Origin: Sutterella sp.
GTDB taxonomy: Bacteria > Pseudomonadota > Gammaproteobacteria > Burkholderiales > Burkholderiaceae_F
Direction: 5' to 3'
Assembly: GCA_019418235.1 (NCBI GenBank)
Contig: DYCH01000077.1
Coordinates: 1 to 33,895 of the forward strand
DNA: 33,895 bases
Shown here: positions 15,847 through 24,646 of the stretch, in pieces
Numbering within the stretch: position 1 is the stretch's first letter
Layout of the letters: every line of letters begins with the position of its first letter
Translations under genes and position numbers: made by a program
The notes under the pieces: generated by a model
What the model saw: the letters and a program-made list of their open reading frames with translations, nothing else
Told to the model about the DNA's origin: nothing
The model's database searches: none

Positions 15847-17298
15847 ATGAGCGAACCCTATTCAAACGTCCCCAACGGAAAGTTTTCCGTCACTGATACG
15901 GAGTTGGTTACTCAAGTCAAAATGCTTGAGCAAACGCCCACTTTGTCGTGGGAAAGTAGTGACGCCAATCGTGCGACGCGCCAAGCAGCGCTTGCGGTCG
16001 GTGAAGGTGCAGACATTGCCACCTTCCTCATTGCTCGCGCCCGTATCGCTAAAAAGATGATTGAGGCAAAGAACCCTTCGATTAAAGCCTCTACGGTCAA
16101 ACTCGTTCCTCCAGCATGGTTAACGTGGGGGTTATTTGCGATTGCGCTTTTAGCAGGCCTTTTAACCGATCAGTTTGCAAGCACCGGCTCTCGCATTAAC
16201 CTCTTGTCGTTGCCCTTTTTTGGCATCTTGCTTTGGAACATTGTGGTCTACTTGGCCCTCTTCATTTCAGGCTTTCGTGAAGATAAACGTCGCGACTTCT
16301 TAGGCATTCGTCAAAGCTTTTCGTTCTTACAAAAAAATATCCTCACGAAGTCCTTAGACAAAGCTAAAACGCTTGGCCAGTTGATGGCACCGTTTTTAAC
16401 GGAATTCACGGCTCGTGCGTTCCACTTGGCGGCATTGGGCTTTGTGGTCGGCATGATCGTAAGCGTCCTACTTCGCGGGATTGGCACGGCTTATACCGTG
16501 GGTTGGGAAAGTACGTGGTTAGCGGAAAGCCCTGAAATTGTTTACCAGCTCATTATGGTGACCTACGGGTTCTTTACGAATTTCTTAGGCCCCATGCCTA
16601 ACATTTTGGAAGTAGCGAATTTGCGCTTTGACCGCTTAGCCATGAGTGGTGTTGAAGTCTCCGCAAGCCTTTGGCTTTTGCGCATCATCGTGATGCTTTG
16701 CTTCTTTGTCGTCATTCCCCGTTTACTTTTGGTTTTTAAGCACACGATTGCGATTTCGAAACTCACGAAAAACTATCCGTTGGATTTGGAAGATCGTTAC
16801 TACCAAGACATTTTGAAAGCATGGCGTGCGGAAGAACTTAATCTTGATTTGATGATTCCGGATACCAACAGCAATCAAAGCGCCATTGAAACGGCTTACC
16901 GTCTTGCTGAAAGCTTAGGTTTTAACTTGGCAGAAGTCCGTAATCACACGTTGGATTTTGCCTCTGAAGAAGCGCCCTTGACGCTTGAAGCTTTGGGCAC
17001 TGCTCAACAAGTGTGGATTTTGATGAACGGCACCACGACGCCCGAACACGAAGTGCAGGGCCACACGGTGGAACTCATCAAAGCAAAAGTCGGTAAAGCC
17101 AAAGTTTTGCTCTTAGTCGATATGGGCGGTTACATCACGCGTTTCGGTGACTTCGCTGATCGAATTCAAATGCGTCAAGATCTTTGGAAAGATTTTGCCC
17201 AAAGCGCCAAGGTTCCTGTGGTGTTTTATCACTCAGGGCTTAAACCCGATCAACAAACGCAAGACGAATTGAAGAAAGCCTGCGGGCAAGTGGCTTAA
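15847..17298 (+). CDS. DUF2868-family membrane protein
   Basis: 483 residues. The N-terminal part is soluble; hydrophobic segments lie at about 91-109 (WLTWGLFAIALLAGLLTDQF region), 118-143 (INLLSLPFFGILLWN...), 191-213 and 273-297; the C-terminal 180 residues look soluble. The LPP-type entry into the first segment and INLLSLPFFGILLWN are typical of the DUF2868 family. Function is unknown. It is followed 17 bases later by a GTPase with a DUF3482-like tail; this pair recurs in proteobacteria, so the two products probably act together at the inner membrane. Confidence 0.75.
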   Translation: MSEPYSNVPNGKFSVTDTELVTQVKMLEQTPTLSWESSDANRATRQAALAVGEGADIATFLIARARIAKKMIEAKNPSIKASTVKLVPPAWLTWGLFAIALLAGLLTDQFASTGSRINLLSLPFFGILLWNIVVYLALFISGFREDKRRDFLGIRQSFSFLQKNILTKSLDKAKTLGQLMAPFLTEFTARAFHLAALGFVVGMIVSVLLRGIGTAYTVGWESTWLAESPEIVYQLIMVTYGFFTNFLGPMPNILEVANLRFDRLAMSGVEVSASLWLLRIIVMLCFFVVIPRLLLVFKHTIAISKLTKNYPLDLEDRYYQDILKAWRAEELNLDLMIPDTNSNQSAIETAYRLAESLGFNLAEVRNHTLDFASEEAPLTLEALGTAQQVWILMNGTTTPEHEVQGHTVELIKAKVGKAKVLLLVDMGGYITRFGDFADRIQMRQDLWKDFAQSAKVPVVFYHSGLKPDQQTQDELKKACGQVA

Positions 17299-17315
17299 TT
17301 GGAAGGACATGTGTC

Positions 17316-18767
17316 ATGGCTGATATGCAAACAATGCGAATTAACTTAAGTCTGGTTTCTCACACCAATATCGGGAAGACGACGCTTGCGCGTACTCTCT
17401 TGGGTCGAGACATCGGTGAAGTGGCTGACCGTCCTCACGTCACTGAAACCAACGATGACTATGTGCTTATCCGCGGCTCTGACGGTTACTCTGAATTGGT
17501 TTTATGGGACACCCCGGGGTTCGGTGACAGCGTTCGTTTAGCACAACGCTTAGAAGGCCGTTCAAACCCCTTGGGTTGGTTCTTGGCAGAAGTCTGGGAT
17601 CGTATGTCCAACAAGGCCTTGTGGCTTAACCAACGTGCCTTAAAACACGTCCGTGACACCAGTAGCGTTGTGCTTTATTTGGTCAATGCGAGCGAATCTC
17701 CTCAAGCATGCTCTTATGTAGCCGCAGAAATGCAAATTCTCTCTTGGATTAATAAGCCCGTGATCGTGCTTTTAAACCAAATGGGCAAGCCCCGTGAAAA
17801 GAGTTTGGAAGAGGCAGAACTTGCTCAGTGGAACGACTACATGGCGCAATTTCCGTTGGTTAAGAGTGTCTTACCGATGGACGCCTTCGCCCGCTGCTGG
17901 GTACAAGAATTTGCGCTTTTTGATGCCATCGGCAACGTATTGACCGAAGAACAAAAAGCCACCTATGAAGCGCTTCGTGAAGCTTGGACGCGTCAACGTC
18001 GTGCTGTTTATTCAACAAGCATTGAAGCGATCACCAATTACATGACGCAATTGGTGGTTGATCACGAAGAACTGTCCAATTATTCGTTGACGGAACAAGT
18101 CAAAGACTGGGGTCGCCGTTTAGGTGTCGTCAAACCCCAAGCCGGCCCCATTGAAGATGCGAAAAACGCGTTGGCAGCTCGTGCAGCTGACGGTTTATGC
18201 GCATTAACGCAACGCTTGATTGATACGCATGGCATTGACGGCGCGGGCGTTCGTCGTGAAATTTTGCGTCGTTTAAAGACGGACTGGACGGTCAATACCG
18301 CGGCCAACCCTAAGGGAGCTGCCATTGTGGGTGCCGTGGGCGCTGGTGCTGCGAGCGGCCTTGCAACGGACTTGGCAACAGGTGGCTTAACGGGTGGCCT
18401 TGGAACGCTTTTAGGTACCGTTATTGGCGCCATTGGTGGCGCAGGTGCTGCCATTGCCTATAACCAAGTCAAGGGCGTGCACGGTACACGCGTTTCTTGG
18501 AGCAAGATCGCTCTTCAAAACTATCTGTTAGAAGCCATTTTGCTTTATTTAGCTGTCGCTCACTTTGGTCGAGGTCGTGGCTATTGGGAAGAAAGCGAAG
18601 CACCGGCCTTCTGGAAAGACATTGTGATTGCCGAAATGAAAAAGCAACCTGAAGAGTATGATCCGACTTCTTTAACCGAACCGGATGCGATTGACGGATT
18701 AAATCAAAAGACAACGGACTTGGTAATTCGTGGTGTGTTGCAAACGCTCTACAACCGCGCACCGTAA
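17316..18767 (+). CDS. GTPase with DUF3482-like C-terminal domain
   Basis: 483 residues. An N-terminal Era/YfjP-like small-GTPase domain has the P-loop SHTNIGKTTL (15-24, Ser in place of the first Gly), the G3 motif WDTPGFGD (64-71) and a G4-like LLNQMGK (152-158, in place of NKxD). The C-terminal part holds a glycine/alanine-rich hydrophobic stretch (about 334-382) that could insert in or lie on the membrane, flanked by helices. This layout fits the DUF3482 GTPases found beside DUF2868 proteins. The ATG is preceded by GGAAGGAC. The cellular role is not known; the altered G4 makes nucleotide preference uncertain. Confidence 0.78.
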   Translation: MADMQTMRINLSLVSHTNIGKTTLARTLLGRDIGEVADRPHVTETNDDYVLIRGSDGYSELVLWDTPGFGDSVRLAQRLEGRSNPLGWFLAEVWDRMSNKALWLNQRALKHVRDTSSVVLYLVNASESPQACSYVAAEMQILSWINKPVIVLLNQMGKPREKSLEEAELAQWNDYMAQFPLVKSVLPMDAFARCWVQEFALFDAIGNVLTEEQKATYEALREAWTRQRRAVYSTSIEAITNYMTQLVVDHEELSNYSLTEQVKDWGRRLGVVKPQAGPIEDAKNALAARAADGLCALTQRLIDTHGIDGAGVRREILRRLKTDWTVNTAANPKGAAIVGAVGAGAASGLATDLATGGLTGGLGTLLGTVIGAIGGAGAAIAYNQVKGVHGTRVSWSKIALQNYLLEAILLYLAVAHFGRGRGYWEESEAPAFWKDIVIAEMKKQPEEYDPTSLTEPDAIDGLNQKTTDLVIRGVLQTLYNRAP

Positions 18768-18787
18768 GCTTTGAAAGTCTTGTCATC

Positions 18788-18819
18788 AAAATAGCCGAGT
18801 TTTCACGCTCGGCTATTTT
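18788..18819. terminator. Bidirectional terminator between the GTPase gene and porin 1
   Basis: Stem AAAATAGCCGAG / CTCGGCTATTTT with an 8-base loop, followed by T-rich sequence on the plus strand. It lies 20 bases after the GTPase stop and 24 bases beyond the convergent porin 1 stop. Confidence 0.85.
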
Positions 18820-18843
18820 GTTAGTGGTTAACTAAAAAGCAAA

Positions 18844-20019
18844 TTAGAAAGTGTGAACCAAACCGGAGACGACTTCGATGGTCTTTTCGTCATAAGAAGC
18901 TTTTCCTACACCTCTCGTTATATCACTGCTAACCTTTGTGTAGCCAGCACCGGCATAAACAAACGTACGTTTACTCAACGGATATTGGTAACCCACACCT
19001 ACATTAAAAGCATCTGCATTAAATGTATCGAAGAAATAGTTAGGATCAAGTGCTGTTTCATAATCAGCATAGCCAACGGAAGCTAAGAACTCACCCCCGG
19101 ACAAAGTGGCCGTCGTACTCAACATCACACCATAGCCTTTTGACTCAAAAATATTCATTAATAAATCAATGACGAGATCATCAGAGTCATAATCGACTAG
19201 AGACTTCCTCATATCATCGTAGTATTGAGCACTCAAGGTCGTCTTAGCAACACCACAGTCGTAGGCGACATACCCCGTCACAACCTTGGAGTTACTCGGA
19301 TACGGACCTCCAGCAAACTCGCGGTTATAATCGGTTGTACTTGCAACCAAAGCAACTTCAAAAGCGTTCCACTGTCCTTTGACTCCTAAAGCGTAGTAGC
19401 GATCGGTGTCTGAAGATCCTTCTCTACCGTCACTATCAGGGGATAACGAAACCTGAGCCAAAACCGTGACCCCACCAAATTGGGGAGACTTATAGGTGAT
19501 GGTATTGTCCATACGATCACCCATGCCACGAAGAATGGCAGTGCTTGAACCAATCGTAGAGCCCCAGCCCGTACCAAAAGCACTCGCTGCTTCCATTAAG
19601 TCGTAAGAACCCAAACCGGAGTCTAAAGACCCCATACGACCCATACCGATTTCACCGAAAGGCGTTTGGATGTAAAGACGGGATTCACGGTTAAAGAATC
19701 GATCGTCATCCGCATAATCCCCAGCATCGGCATTGAAGCCTTGTTCCAATTGGAAGCCGACTGTAATGTCCTCAGAAATTTGTTCTGAGCCTTTAATCCC
19801 CCAACGTGATCCTGAGTTGGAGCCAGACTCAAGACCCCATGTATCCGACGTAATATCCCAAGATTCATGCTCACCAGAAGCTCTATTTGCAGAAGCGTCA
19901 ATCTTGGTATTTTGATACTGCAAACCGAGATCAACCACACCGTAGAGAGTGATATCCGTAGCCAACGCAGAACCGGCGAATGCACCTAAGACAGCAAGAG
20001 CAGTTAATGTTTTTCTCAT
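18844..20019 (-). CDS. Gram-negative porin, copy 1 (subfamily A)
   Basis: 391 residues. A signal peptide (MRKTLTALAVLGAFAGSALA) is followed by a mature start TDITLYGVVDLGLQYQ and a C-terminal VVSGLVHTF ending in Phe, as required for outer-membrane barrel assembly. SRWGIKGSEQISEDITVGFQ and ESRLYIQTPFGEIGMGRMG are typical of beta-proteobacterial trimeric 16-strand porins. AAAGGAA lies before the ATG; an in-frame ATG 12 codons upstream is rejected because it would bury the signal peptide. First of five tandem copies in genome order, last on the minus strand. Substrate is unknown. Confidence 0.92.
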   Translation of the reverse strand: MRKTLTALAVLGAFAGSALATDITLYGVVDLGLQYQNTKIDASANRASGEHESWDITSDTWGLESGSNSGSRWGIKGSEQISEDITVGFQLEQGFNADAGDYADDDRFFNRESRLYIQTPFGEIGMGRMGSLDSGLGSYDLMEAASAFGTGWGSTIGSSTAILRGMGDRMDNTITYKSPQFGGVTVLAQVSLSPDSDGREGSSDTDRYYALGVKGQWNAFEVALVASTTDYNREFAGGPYPSNSKVVTGYVAYDCGVAKTTLSAQYYDDMRKSLVDYDSDDLVIDLLMNIFESKGYGVMLSTTATLSGGEFLASVGYADYETALDPNYFFDTFNADAFNVGVGYQYPLSKRTFVYAGAGYTKVSSDITRGVGKASYDEKTIEVVSGLVHTF

Positions 20020-20162
20020 GATACTTTTCCTTTTAATGTAAAAAGTACAACCCAATATCTATAAATTATGTATGAATTCCGCTTCGCTTCTTTCAGGCTA
20101 CCAAGTATTCAGTCAATGGGATATTTAGAGACACAAAAACTTGAACGTAACGTTGCGTTTTG

Positions 20163-20178
20163 GATACATTTTGTTACT
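20163..20178 (-). promoter_or_regulatory. OmpR/RstA-like box upstream of porin 1
   Basis: The plus strand reads GATACATTTTGTTACT, which fits two direct half-sites (GATACA-N4-GTTACT) and resembles the known RstA consensus TACATNTNGTTACA. It lies 144-159 bases upstream of the start codon. The same box at the same distance is found at porin 2. Confidence 0.45.
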
Positions 20179-20181
20179 CGG

Positions 20182-20214
20182 TAAAAACAAGCCCCAAGAA
20201 AATTCTCAGGGCTT
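20182..20214 (-). terminator. Terminator of porin 2
   Basis: On the minus strand AAGCCCTGAG pairs, with two wobbles, with CTTGGGGCTT, followed by GTTTTTACC. It lies 37 bases after the porin 2 stop. Nearly the same element ends porin 3. Confidence 0.75.
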
Positions 20215-20250
20215 GAAGTTGGCAAAAATTAGAAACGTGCCGAGATGAAA

Positions 20251-21421
20251 TTAGAAGGTGTGAACCAAACCGGAGACGACTTCGATAGTCTTGTTATCGA
20301 CAGCAATCTTATATGATTCTATCGGCATATCACCACTAACCTTCGTGTAGCCAGCACCCGCATAAACAAACGTGCGCTTACTTAACGGATATTGATAACC
20401 AATGCCAAAATTAAAAGCATCGTATGTACAGTCAGAGGCAAGTGTCAATTCGTAATCAGCGTAACCCATCGAAGCTAAGAATTCGCCGCCGGCTAATGGA
20501 ACTGTTGTACTCAACATCACTCCGTATCCCTTGGTTGCAAAGATTGTCGAGATCTCATTCAACACTTCATCGATATAGCCAAACCCTAAGTTGAGCTCAA
20601 TCGGAGCCTTTCTCATATCATCATAATATTGAGCACCCAAAGTTGTCTTTGCGAAACCGCAATCATATGCAACATACCCCGTCACAACCTTAGAATTATC
20701 TGGGAAACCATCGCCGAGATTGGCATAAGGTCGAGCGTAGTCAGTTGTACTCACAACCAAAGCCGCCTCTAATGCGTTCCATTGACCTTTAGCACCTAAA
20801 GCATAGTAGCGGTCAGAATTTGAAGAGGATTCAACGCCATAACTATTTGGTGACAATGAAACTTGTGCCAAGACCGTGACACCACCAAATTGGGGAGACT
20901 TATAGGTGATGGTATTGTCCATACGATCACCCATGCCACGCAAAATGGTCGGACTTGCACCGATCGTTCCCCAACCGGTACCAAAGGCGCTCGCGGCTTC
21001 CATTAAGTCATAAGAACCCAAACCGGAATCTAAGGCTCCCATACGACCCATGCCGATTTCACCGAAAGGCGTTTGAACGTAAAGACGGGATTCGCGATTA
21101 AAGAATCGATCATCATCTGCATAATCACCGGCATCAGCATTGAAACCTTGCTCCAATTGGAAGCCGACGGTTATGTTCTCTGAAATCTGTTCAGAGCCTT
21201 TGATACCCCAACGAGAACCTGAGTTAGAGCCCGATTCAAGACCCCAAGTGTCCTTTTTCACATCCCATGAAATAGTCAACGTTATTGCTAAGAGTGTTTT
21301 CAGATTTGGTGTTCTGGTATTGCAAACCGAGATCAACCACACCGTAAAGAGCAATATCCGTAGCCAACGCAGAACCGGCGAATGCGCCTAAGACAGCAAG
21401 AGCAGTTAATGTTTTTTTCAT
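20251..21421 (-). pseudogene. Gram-negative porin, copy 2 (subfamily A), broken by a one-base frameshift
   Basis: The signal peptide and first mature strand (MKKTLTALAVLGAFAGSALA, then TDIALYGVVDLGLQYQ) are in one frame up to about 21268, and the rest (WDVKKDTWGLESGSNSG to the C-terminal GLVHTF) is in another. The span of 1171 bases is one more than a multiple of three. Removing one T from the TTT at 21270-21272 (AAA on the plus strand) restores DYSWDVKKDTWGLESG and gives 389 residues, in line with copies 1 and 3. Apart from this, signal, ribosome site, promoter box and terminator are intact, so the break is recent, or an error in the sequence. Confidence 0.8.
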
Positions 21422-21564
21422 AATACTTTTCCTTCTAACGTAAAAAGTACAACCCAACATCGAAAAAATTTTGTATGAATTCCGCTTTGCTTCTTTCAGG
21501 CTATCAAGTATTCAGATAAAGTGTTGTTTTTAGTTGGAAAAATTTAATCTGGTGTTGCGTTTTA

Positions 21565-21580
21565 GATACATTTTGTTACT
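21565..21580 (-). promoter_or_regulatory. OmpR/RstA-like box upstream of porin 2
   Basis: GATACATTTTGTTACT on the plus strand, identical to the box at porin 1 and again 144-159 bases before the start codon. Confidence 0.45.
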
Positions 21581-21581
21581 T

Positions 21582-21616
21582 GGTAAAAACAAGCCCCAAG
21601 AAAACTCTCAGGGCTT
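21582..21616 (-). terminator. Terminator of porin 3
   Basis: On the minus strand AAGCCCTGAG / CTTGGGGCTT with two wobble pairs, followed by GTTTTTACC; 38 bases after the porin 3 stop. A smaller hairpin (CGGCA...TGCCG, 21623-21645) precedes it. Confidence 0.75.
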
Positions 21617-21653
21617 AAGAATCGGCAACAGTTAGCAAACTGCCGAGATGAAA

Positions 21654-22817
21654 TTAGAAGGTGTGAACCAAACCGGAGACAACTTCGATGGTCTTCTTGT
21701 CACTAGAATTCTTTGCACCATCTAACCTCAAATCACCGTTGAACTTCGTATAGCCTGCCCCCGCATAAGCAAACGTGCGCTTACTCAACGGATATTGGTA
21801 GCCGATACCAAAATTGAAAGCATCACAAGTAATGTCATGTTCAACATCGACTTCATAATCAGCATAACCAACGGACGCTAAAAGATCGCCTCCGGCCAAG
21901 GGAACTGTCGTACTCAACATCACACCATAGCCTTTTGTTGGATAAATATTCGACTGATGAATCAGATGATCCTCTTCACCATCGGGGCTGTTGGGATTAA
22001 ACGGAGAATTTCTCATGTCATCATAATATTGGGCGCCTAAAGTCGTCTTAGCCACACCCCAATCGTACGCGACATAACCGCTCACTACCTTGGAGTAGTT
22101 CGGGTAAATGCCCCCATATTCGTTAACGAATCCTCGATCGTAATCGGTAGAACTCACCACCAAAGCGGCTTCTAAAGCATTCCACTGACCTTTAGCACCT
22201 AAAGCATAGTAGCGATCGGTGTCAGATGAAGACTCTTTACCTTCACTTGTCGGCGAGAGTGAAACTTGAGCCAAGATGGTCACACCACCAAATTCAGGAG
22301 ACTTATAGGTGATGGTATTGTCCATCCGATCGCCCATACCGCGAAGAATCGCAGTACTGGCACCAATCGTAGAACCCCAACCCGTACCAAAAGCGCTTGC
22401 CGCTTCCATCATGTCGTAAGAGCCCAAACCTGAATCCAAAGCACCCATGCGACCCATACCGATTTCGCCATAAGGTGTTTGGACGTAGAGACGAGATTCT
22501 CGATTAAAGAATCGGTCTTCGTCAGCATAGTCACCAGCGTCTGCGTTAAAGCCTTGTTCCAATTGGAACCCAACCGTCAAGCCTTCTGTGATTTGTTCTG
22601 AACCTTTGATACCCCAACGAGAACCCGAATTAGAACCCGATTCAAGCCCCCAAGAATCCGTATCAATATCCGTCTTAAACCCTTCATTATCTTGTTTAAG
22701 CTGACTATTTTGGTATTGCAAACCGAGATCAATCACGCCATAGAGTGCAATGTCTGCAGCCAAAGCAGAACCGGTAAATGCACTTAAAACAGCAACAGCA
22801 GTTAATGTTTTTCTCAT
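21654..22817 (-). CDS. Gram-negative porin, copy 3 (subfamily A)
   Basis: 387 residues with signal peptide MRKTLTAVAVLSAFTGSALA and mature start ADIALYGVIDLGLQYQ, ending in VVSGLVHTF. The frame is open far upstream of the chosen ATG, but the signal peptide and AAAGGGAA before the ATG fix the start at 22817. It differs from copies 1 and 2 mainly in the stretches expected to be surface loops (for example NSQLKQDNEGFKTDIDTD after the first strand and the FNPNSPDGEEDHL region late in the protein), while barrel strands are nearly unchanged. Intact, so probably expressed. It lies just downstream of the first helix-turn-helix gene and its terminator. Confidence 0.92.
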   Translation of the reverse strand: MRKTLTAVAVLSAFTGSALAADIALYGVIDLGLQYQNSQLKQDNEGFKTDIDTDSWGLESGSNSGSRWGIKGSEQITEGLTVGFQLEQGFNADAGDYADEDRFFNRESRLYVQTPYGEIGMGRMGALDSGLGSYDMMEAASAFGTGWGSTIGASTAILRGMGDRMDNTITYKSPEFGGVTILAQVSLSPTSEGKESSSDTDRYYALGAKGQWNALEAALVVSSTDYDRGFVNEYGGIYPNYSKVVSGYVAYDWGVAKTTLGAQYYDDMRNSPFNPNSPDGEEDHLIHQSNIYPTKGYGVMLSTTVPLAGGDLLASVGYADYEVDVEHDITCDAFNFGIGYQYPLSKRTFAYAGAGYTKFNGDLRLDGAKNSSDKKTIEVVSGLVHTF

Positions 22818-22961
22818 GATACTTTTCCCTTTCATGCTAAAAGTACAACCCACAATCAAACAATCTTCAAACGAATTCAGCTCTACTTCTTTCAGGCTAT
22901 CAAAATATTGTGACAATGCGCTCTTTTGGACTGAAAAGATTGAATTTAACGTTGCGTTTTG

Positions 22962-22977
22962 CATACATTTCACCGCT
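22962..22977 (-). promoter_or_regulatory. Degenerate OmpR/RstA-like box upstream of porin 3
   Basis: CATACATTTCACCGCT, at the same distance (145-160 bases) from the start as the boxes of copies 1 and 2; the first half-site is kept, the second (GTTAC) is lost. The flanking GTTGCGTTTTG is still conserved. Confidence 0.3.
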
Positions 22978-22984
22978 AAAATTA

Positions 22985-23010
22985 AAAGCCGAGTTTTGAG
23001 GCTCGGCTTT
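22985..23010 (-). terminator. Terminator of the first helix-turn-helix gene
   Basis: AAAGCCGAG / CTCGGCTTT with an 8-base loop; on the minus strand it is followed by TAATTTTAG. It lies 19 bases after the stop of the gene at 23029. Confidence 0.8.
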
Positions 23011-23028
23011 CGTTATTGAAACGCATAC

Positions 23029-23388
23029 CTATTTAGTAGCGTTCGCTTGTTCTTTTTCAAAATCTTCAATCCAACGTCTGGCGGTGCGTTTTGAAATTTC
23101 GTGGCGTCTGGCAATGTCTGAAATAGTCGATTGACTTTCTACGTAATCCTTAATCACCTTTTGACGAAAATCGACACTGTAGGACTTTCTTTTAGGTTTT
23201 GACTCCATGAAGTCAGCGTCATAGTGACCTAACTTATATTGAGCGTACCACTCGCGCACAGTGTAGACCGACACATCCAAAACAGCGGCACATGTTTTGT
23301 AGCCGTGCCCCAGCTCAAAGACGTTGTAAGCAATCTTTTTAAGATATTCGGGTTGTGTATGACCCGGACGGCGATCGGTGGCTGGCAT
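23029..23388 (-). CDS. Double helix-turn-helix protein, transposase-DNA-binding-like, copy 1
   Basis: 119 residues from the ATG at 23388; a GTG five codons earlier is also conserved and possible. Residues about 14-55 (EYLKKIAYNVFELGHGYKT to YTVREWYAQYKLG) form one HTH and residues about 70-112 (FRQKVIKDYV...ISDIARRHEISKRTARRWI) a second, as in the N-terminal parts of IS3/IS630-type transposases. No DDE catalytic domain follows, and no terminal inverted repeats were seen. It begins some 30 bases after the terminator of porin 4. A paralogue sits after porin 5. It may be a domesticated transposase fragment acting as a DNA-binding regulator; function not known. Confidence 0.65.
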   Translation of the reverse strand: MPATDRRPGHTQPEYLKKIAYNVFELGHGYKTCAAVLDVSVYTVREWYAQYKLGHYDADFMESKPKRKSYSVDFRQKVIKDYVESQSTISDIARRHEISKRTARRWIEDFEKEQANATK

Positions 23389-23420
23389 AGCAAGGTATTC
23401 CACTTGGTGGGATTTAGAAC

Positions 23421-23455
23421 AAAGCCCCGAGAAGTGATCAATTTCTCAGGGCTTT
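23421..23455 (-). terminator. Terminator of porin 4
   Basis: On the minus strand AAAGCCCTGAGAA pairs with TTCTCGGGGCTTT (one wobble), followed by GTTCTAAAT. It lies between the porin 4 stop and the HTH gene. A second hairpin GGCAG...CTGCC (23472-23495) precedes it. Nearly identical to the element at 25347-25381. Confidence 0.75.
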
Positions 23456-23505
23456 TCGACTAACTAAATTTGGCAGAAGGTAGTAGCAAACTGCCCAATG
23501 TTAGA

Positions 23506-24573
23506 TTAGAAGTTGTGGCAGATACCAGAAACAACTTCAGTGGTCTTAACCTTGTTAGCAGCATCGTCAGCATCTTCTTGCGTGTAACCAGCAGCTGCGT
23601 AAACGTAGGTACGCTTGCTCAACGGATACTTGTAGATACCACCAACCGTCAAGATCTTGTTGTCGACATCAGCGTTGCTTTCAACGCCATAACCGACCAT
23701 AGCTTCGACCGTAGCTGCGCCAACAGGAGCGGCAACGCTAACGACCGTACCCCATTGATCAACATCCTTCTTACCGGAGTCGTAGTAGTTGGCAGCCAAG
23801 TAAGCCTTGGCAACGCCGAAGTCATAGTTGACACCAGCCGTAACGTTCGTGGAGTTGTCTTCCGTATGATTTGCATAGTCTTGCGTGCTCACAACCAAAC
23901 CGGCACCCAAAGCACCCCATTGACCATTCAAACCCATACCGTAGTAGCGATCAACGTCAGAAGAACCTTCCTTACCTTCCAACTTGCCAGCAACGATTTC
24001 ACCCGTAGTCAAATCAACCGTGTCATCTCCATACGTATCGTCACCCAAAGAAGCCATAGCGCTAAACGTCATACCAGCGAATGTCGGAGAGGTGTAAGCG
24101 ATAGAGTTGTTGTTACGAGAATGCGTCTTCATAACGTTGCCTTGGTTACCGATCGTATCACCATAACCCGTACCCATAGACGTCAACTTAGAAGCGATGT
24201 TCAAAGAACCAGTACCAGAGTCCAAAGCACCGAAACGACCCATGTGCAACGTACCGAAATCCGTAGTGACATAGAGGCGAGCTTCACGATCGAACATGTC
24301 GCCGGTCGTACCGTCATCAGCCTTGATACCGTCTTCTAATTGGAAACCAACCGTCAAACCTTCAGAGATTTGTTCAGAACCCTTGATACCCCAACGAGAA
24401 GAAGCAGAGCTACCAGACTTAAGACCCCATGTATCGGTCTTAACGCCATCGGCGTCTTCAGAGTGAACATATTGCAAACCAAGGTCAACCTTACCGTAAA
24501 GGGTAACGTCAGCAGCCAAAGCGGAACCAGCAAATGCGCCCAAAACGGCGACAGCAGCTAAAGTCTTTTTCAT
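23506..24573 (-). CDS. Gram-negative porin, copy 4 (subfamily B)
   Basis: 355 residues: signal peptide MKKTLAAVAVLGAFAGSALA, mature start ADVTLYGKVDLGLQYVH, C-terminal VVSGICHNF ending in Phe. Core strands SRWGIKGSEQISEGLTVGFQ and EARLYVTTDFGTLHMGRFG place it in the same general porin family as copies 1-3, but it is shorter and closest to copy 5. AAGGAA lies before the ATG. The open frame extends 32 codons upstream to an ATG followed by G8; that leader would precede a perfect signal peptide, so it is taken as untranslated. A G8 tract 90 bases upstream suggests on/off or graded expression. Confidence 0.92.
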   Translation of the reverse strand: MKKTLAAVAVLGAFAGSALAADVTLYGKVDLGLQYVHSEDADGVKTDTWGLKSGSSASSRWGIKGSEQISEGLTVGFQLEDGIKADDGTTGDMFDREARLYVTTDFGTLHMGRFGALDSGTGSLNIASKLTSMGTGYGDTIGNQGNVMKTHSRNNNSIAYTSPTFAGMTFSAMASLGDDTYGDDTVDLTTGEIVAGKLEGKEGSSDVDRYYGMGLNGQWGALGAGLVVSTQDYANHTEDNSTNVTAGVNYDFGVAKAYLAANYYDSGKKDVDQWGTVVSVAAPVGAATVEAMVGYGVESNADVDNKILTVGGIYKYPLSKRTYVYAAAGYTQEDADDAANKVKTTEVVSGICHNF

Positions 24574-24646
24574 AATGAATTTCCTTCTTATACAAAAGTA
24601 TCGAATAACCGAGGATGTAAACAATTCCTGCAGCGATTCTGTATGC

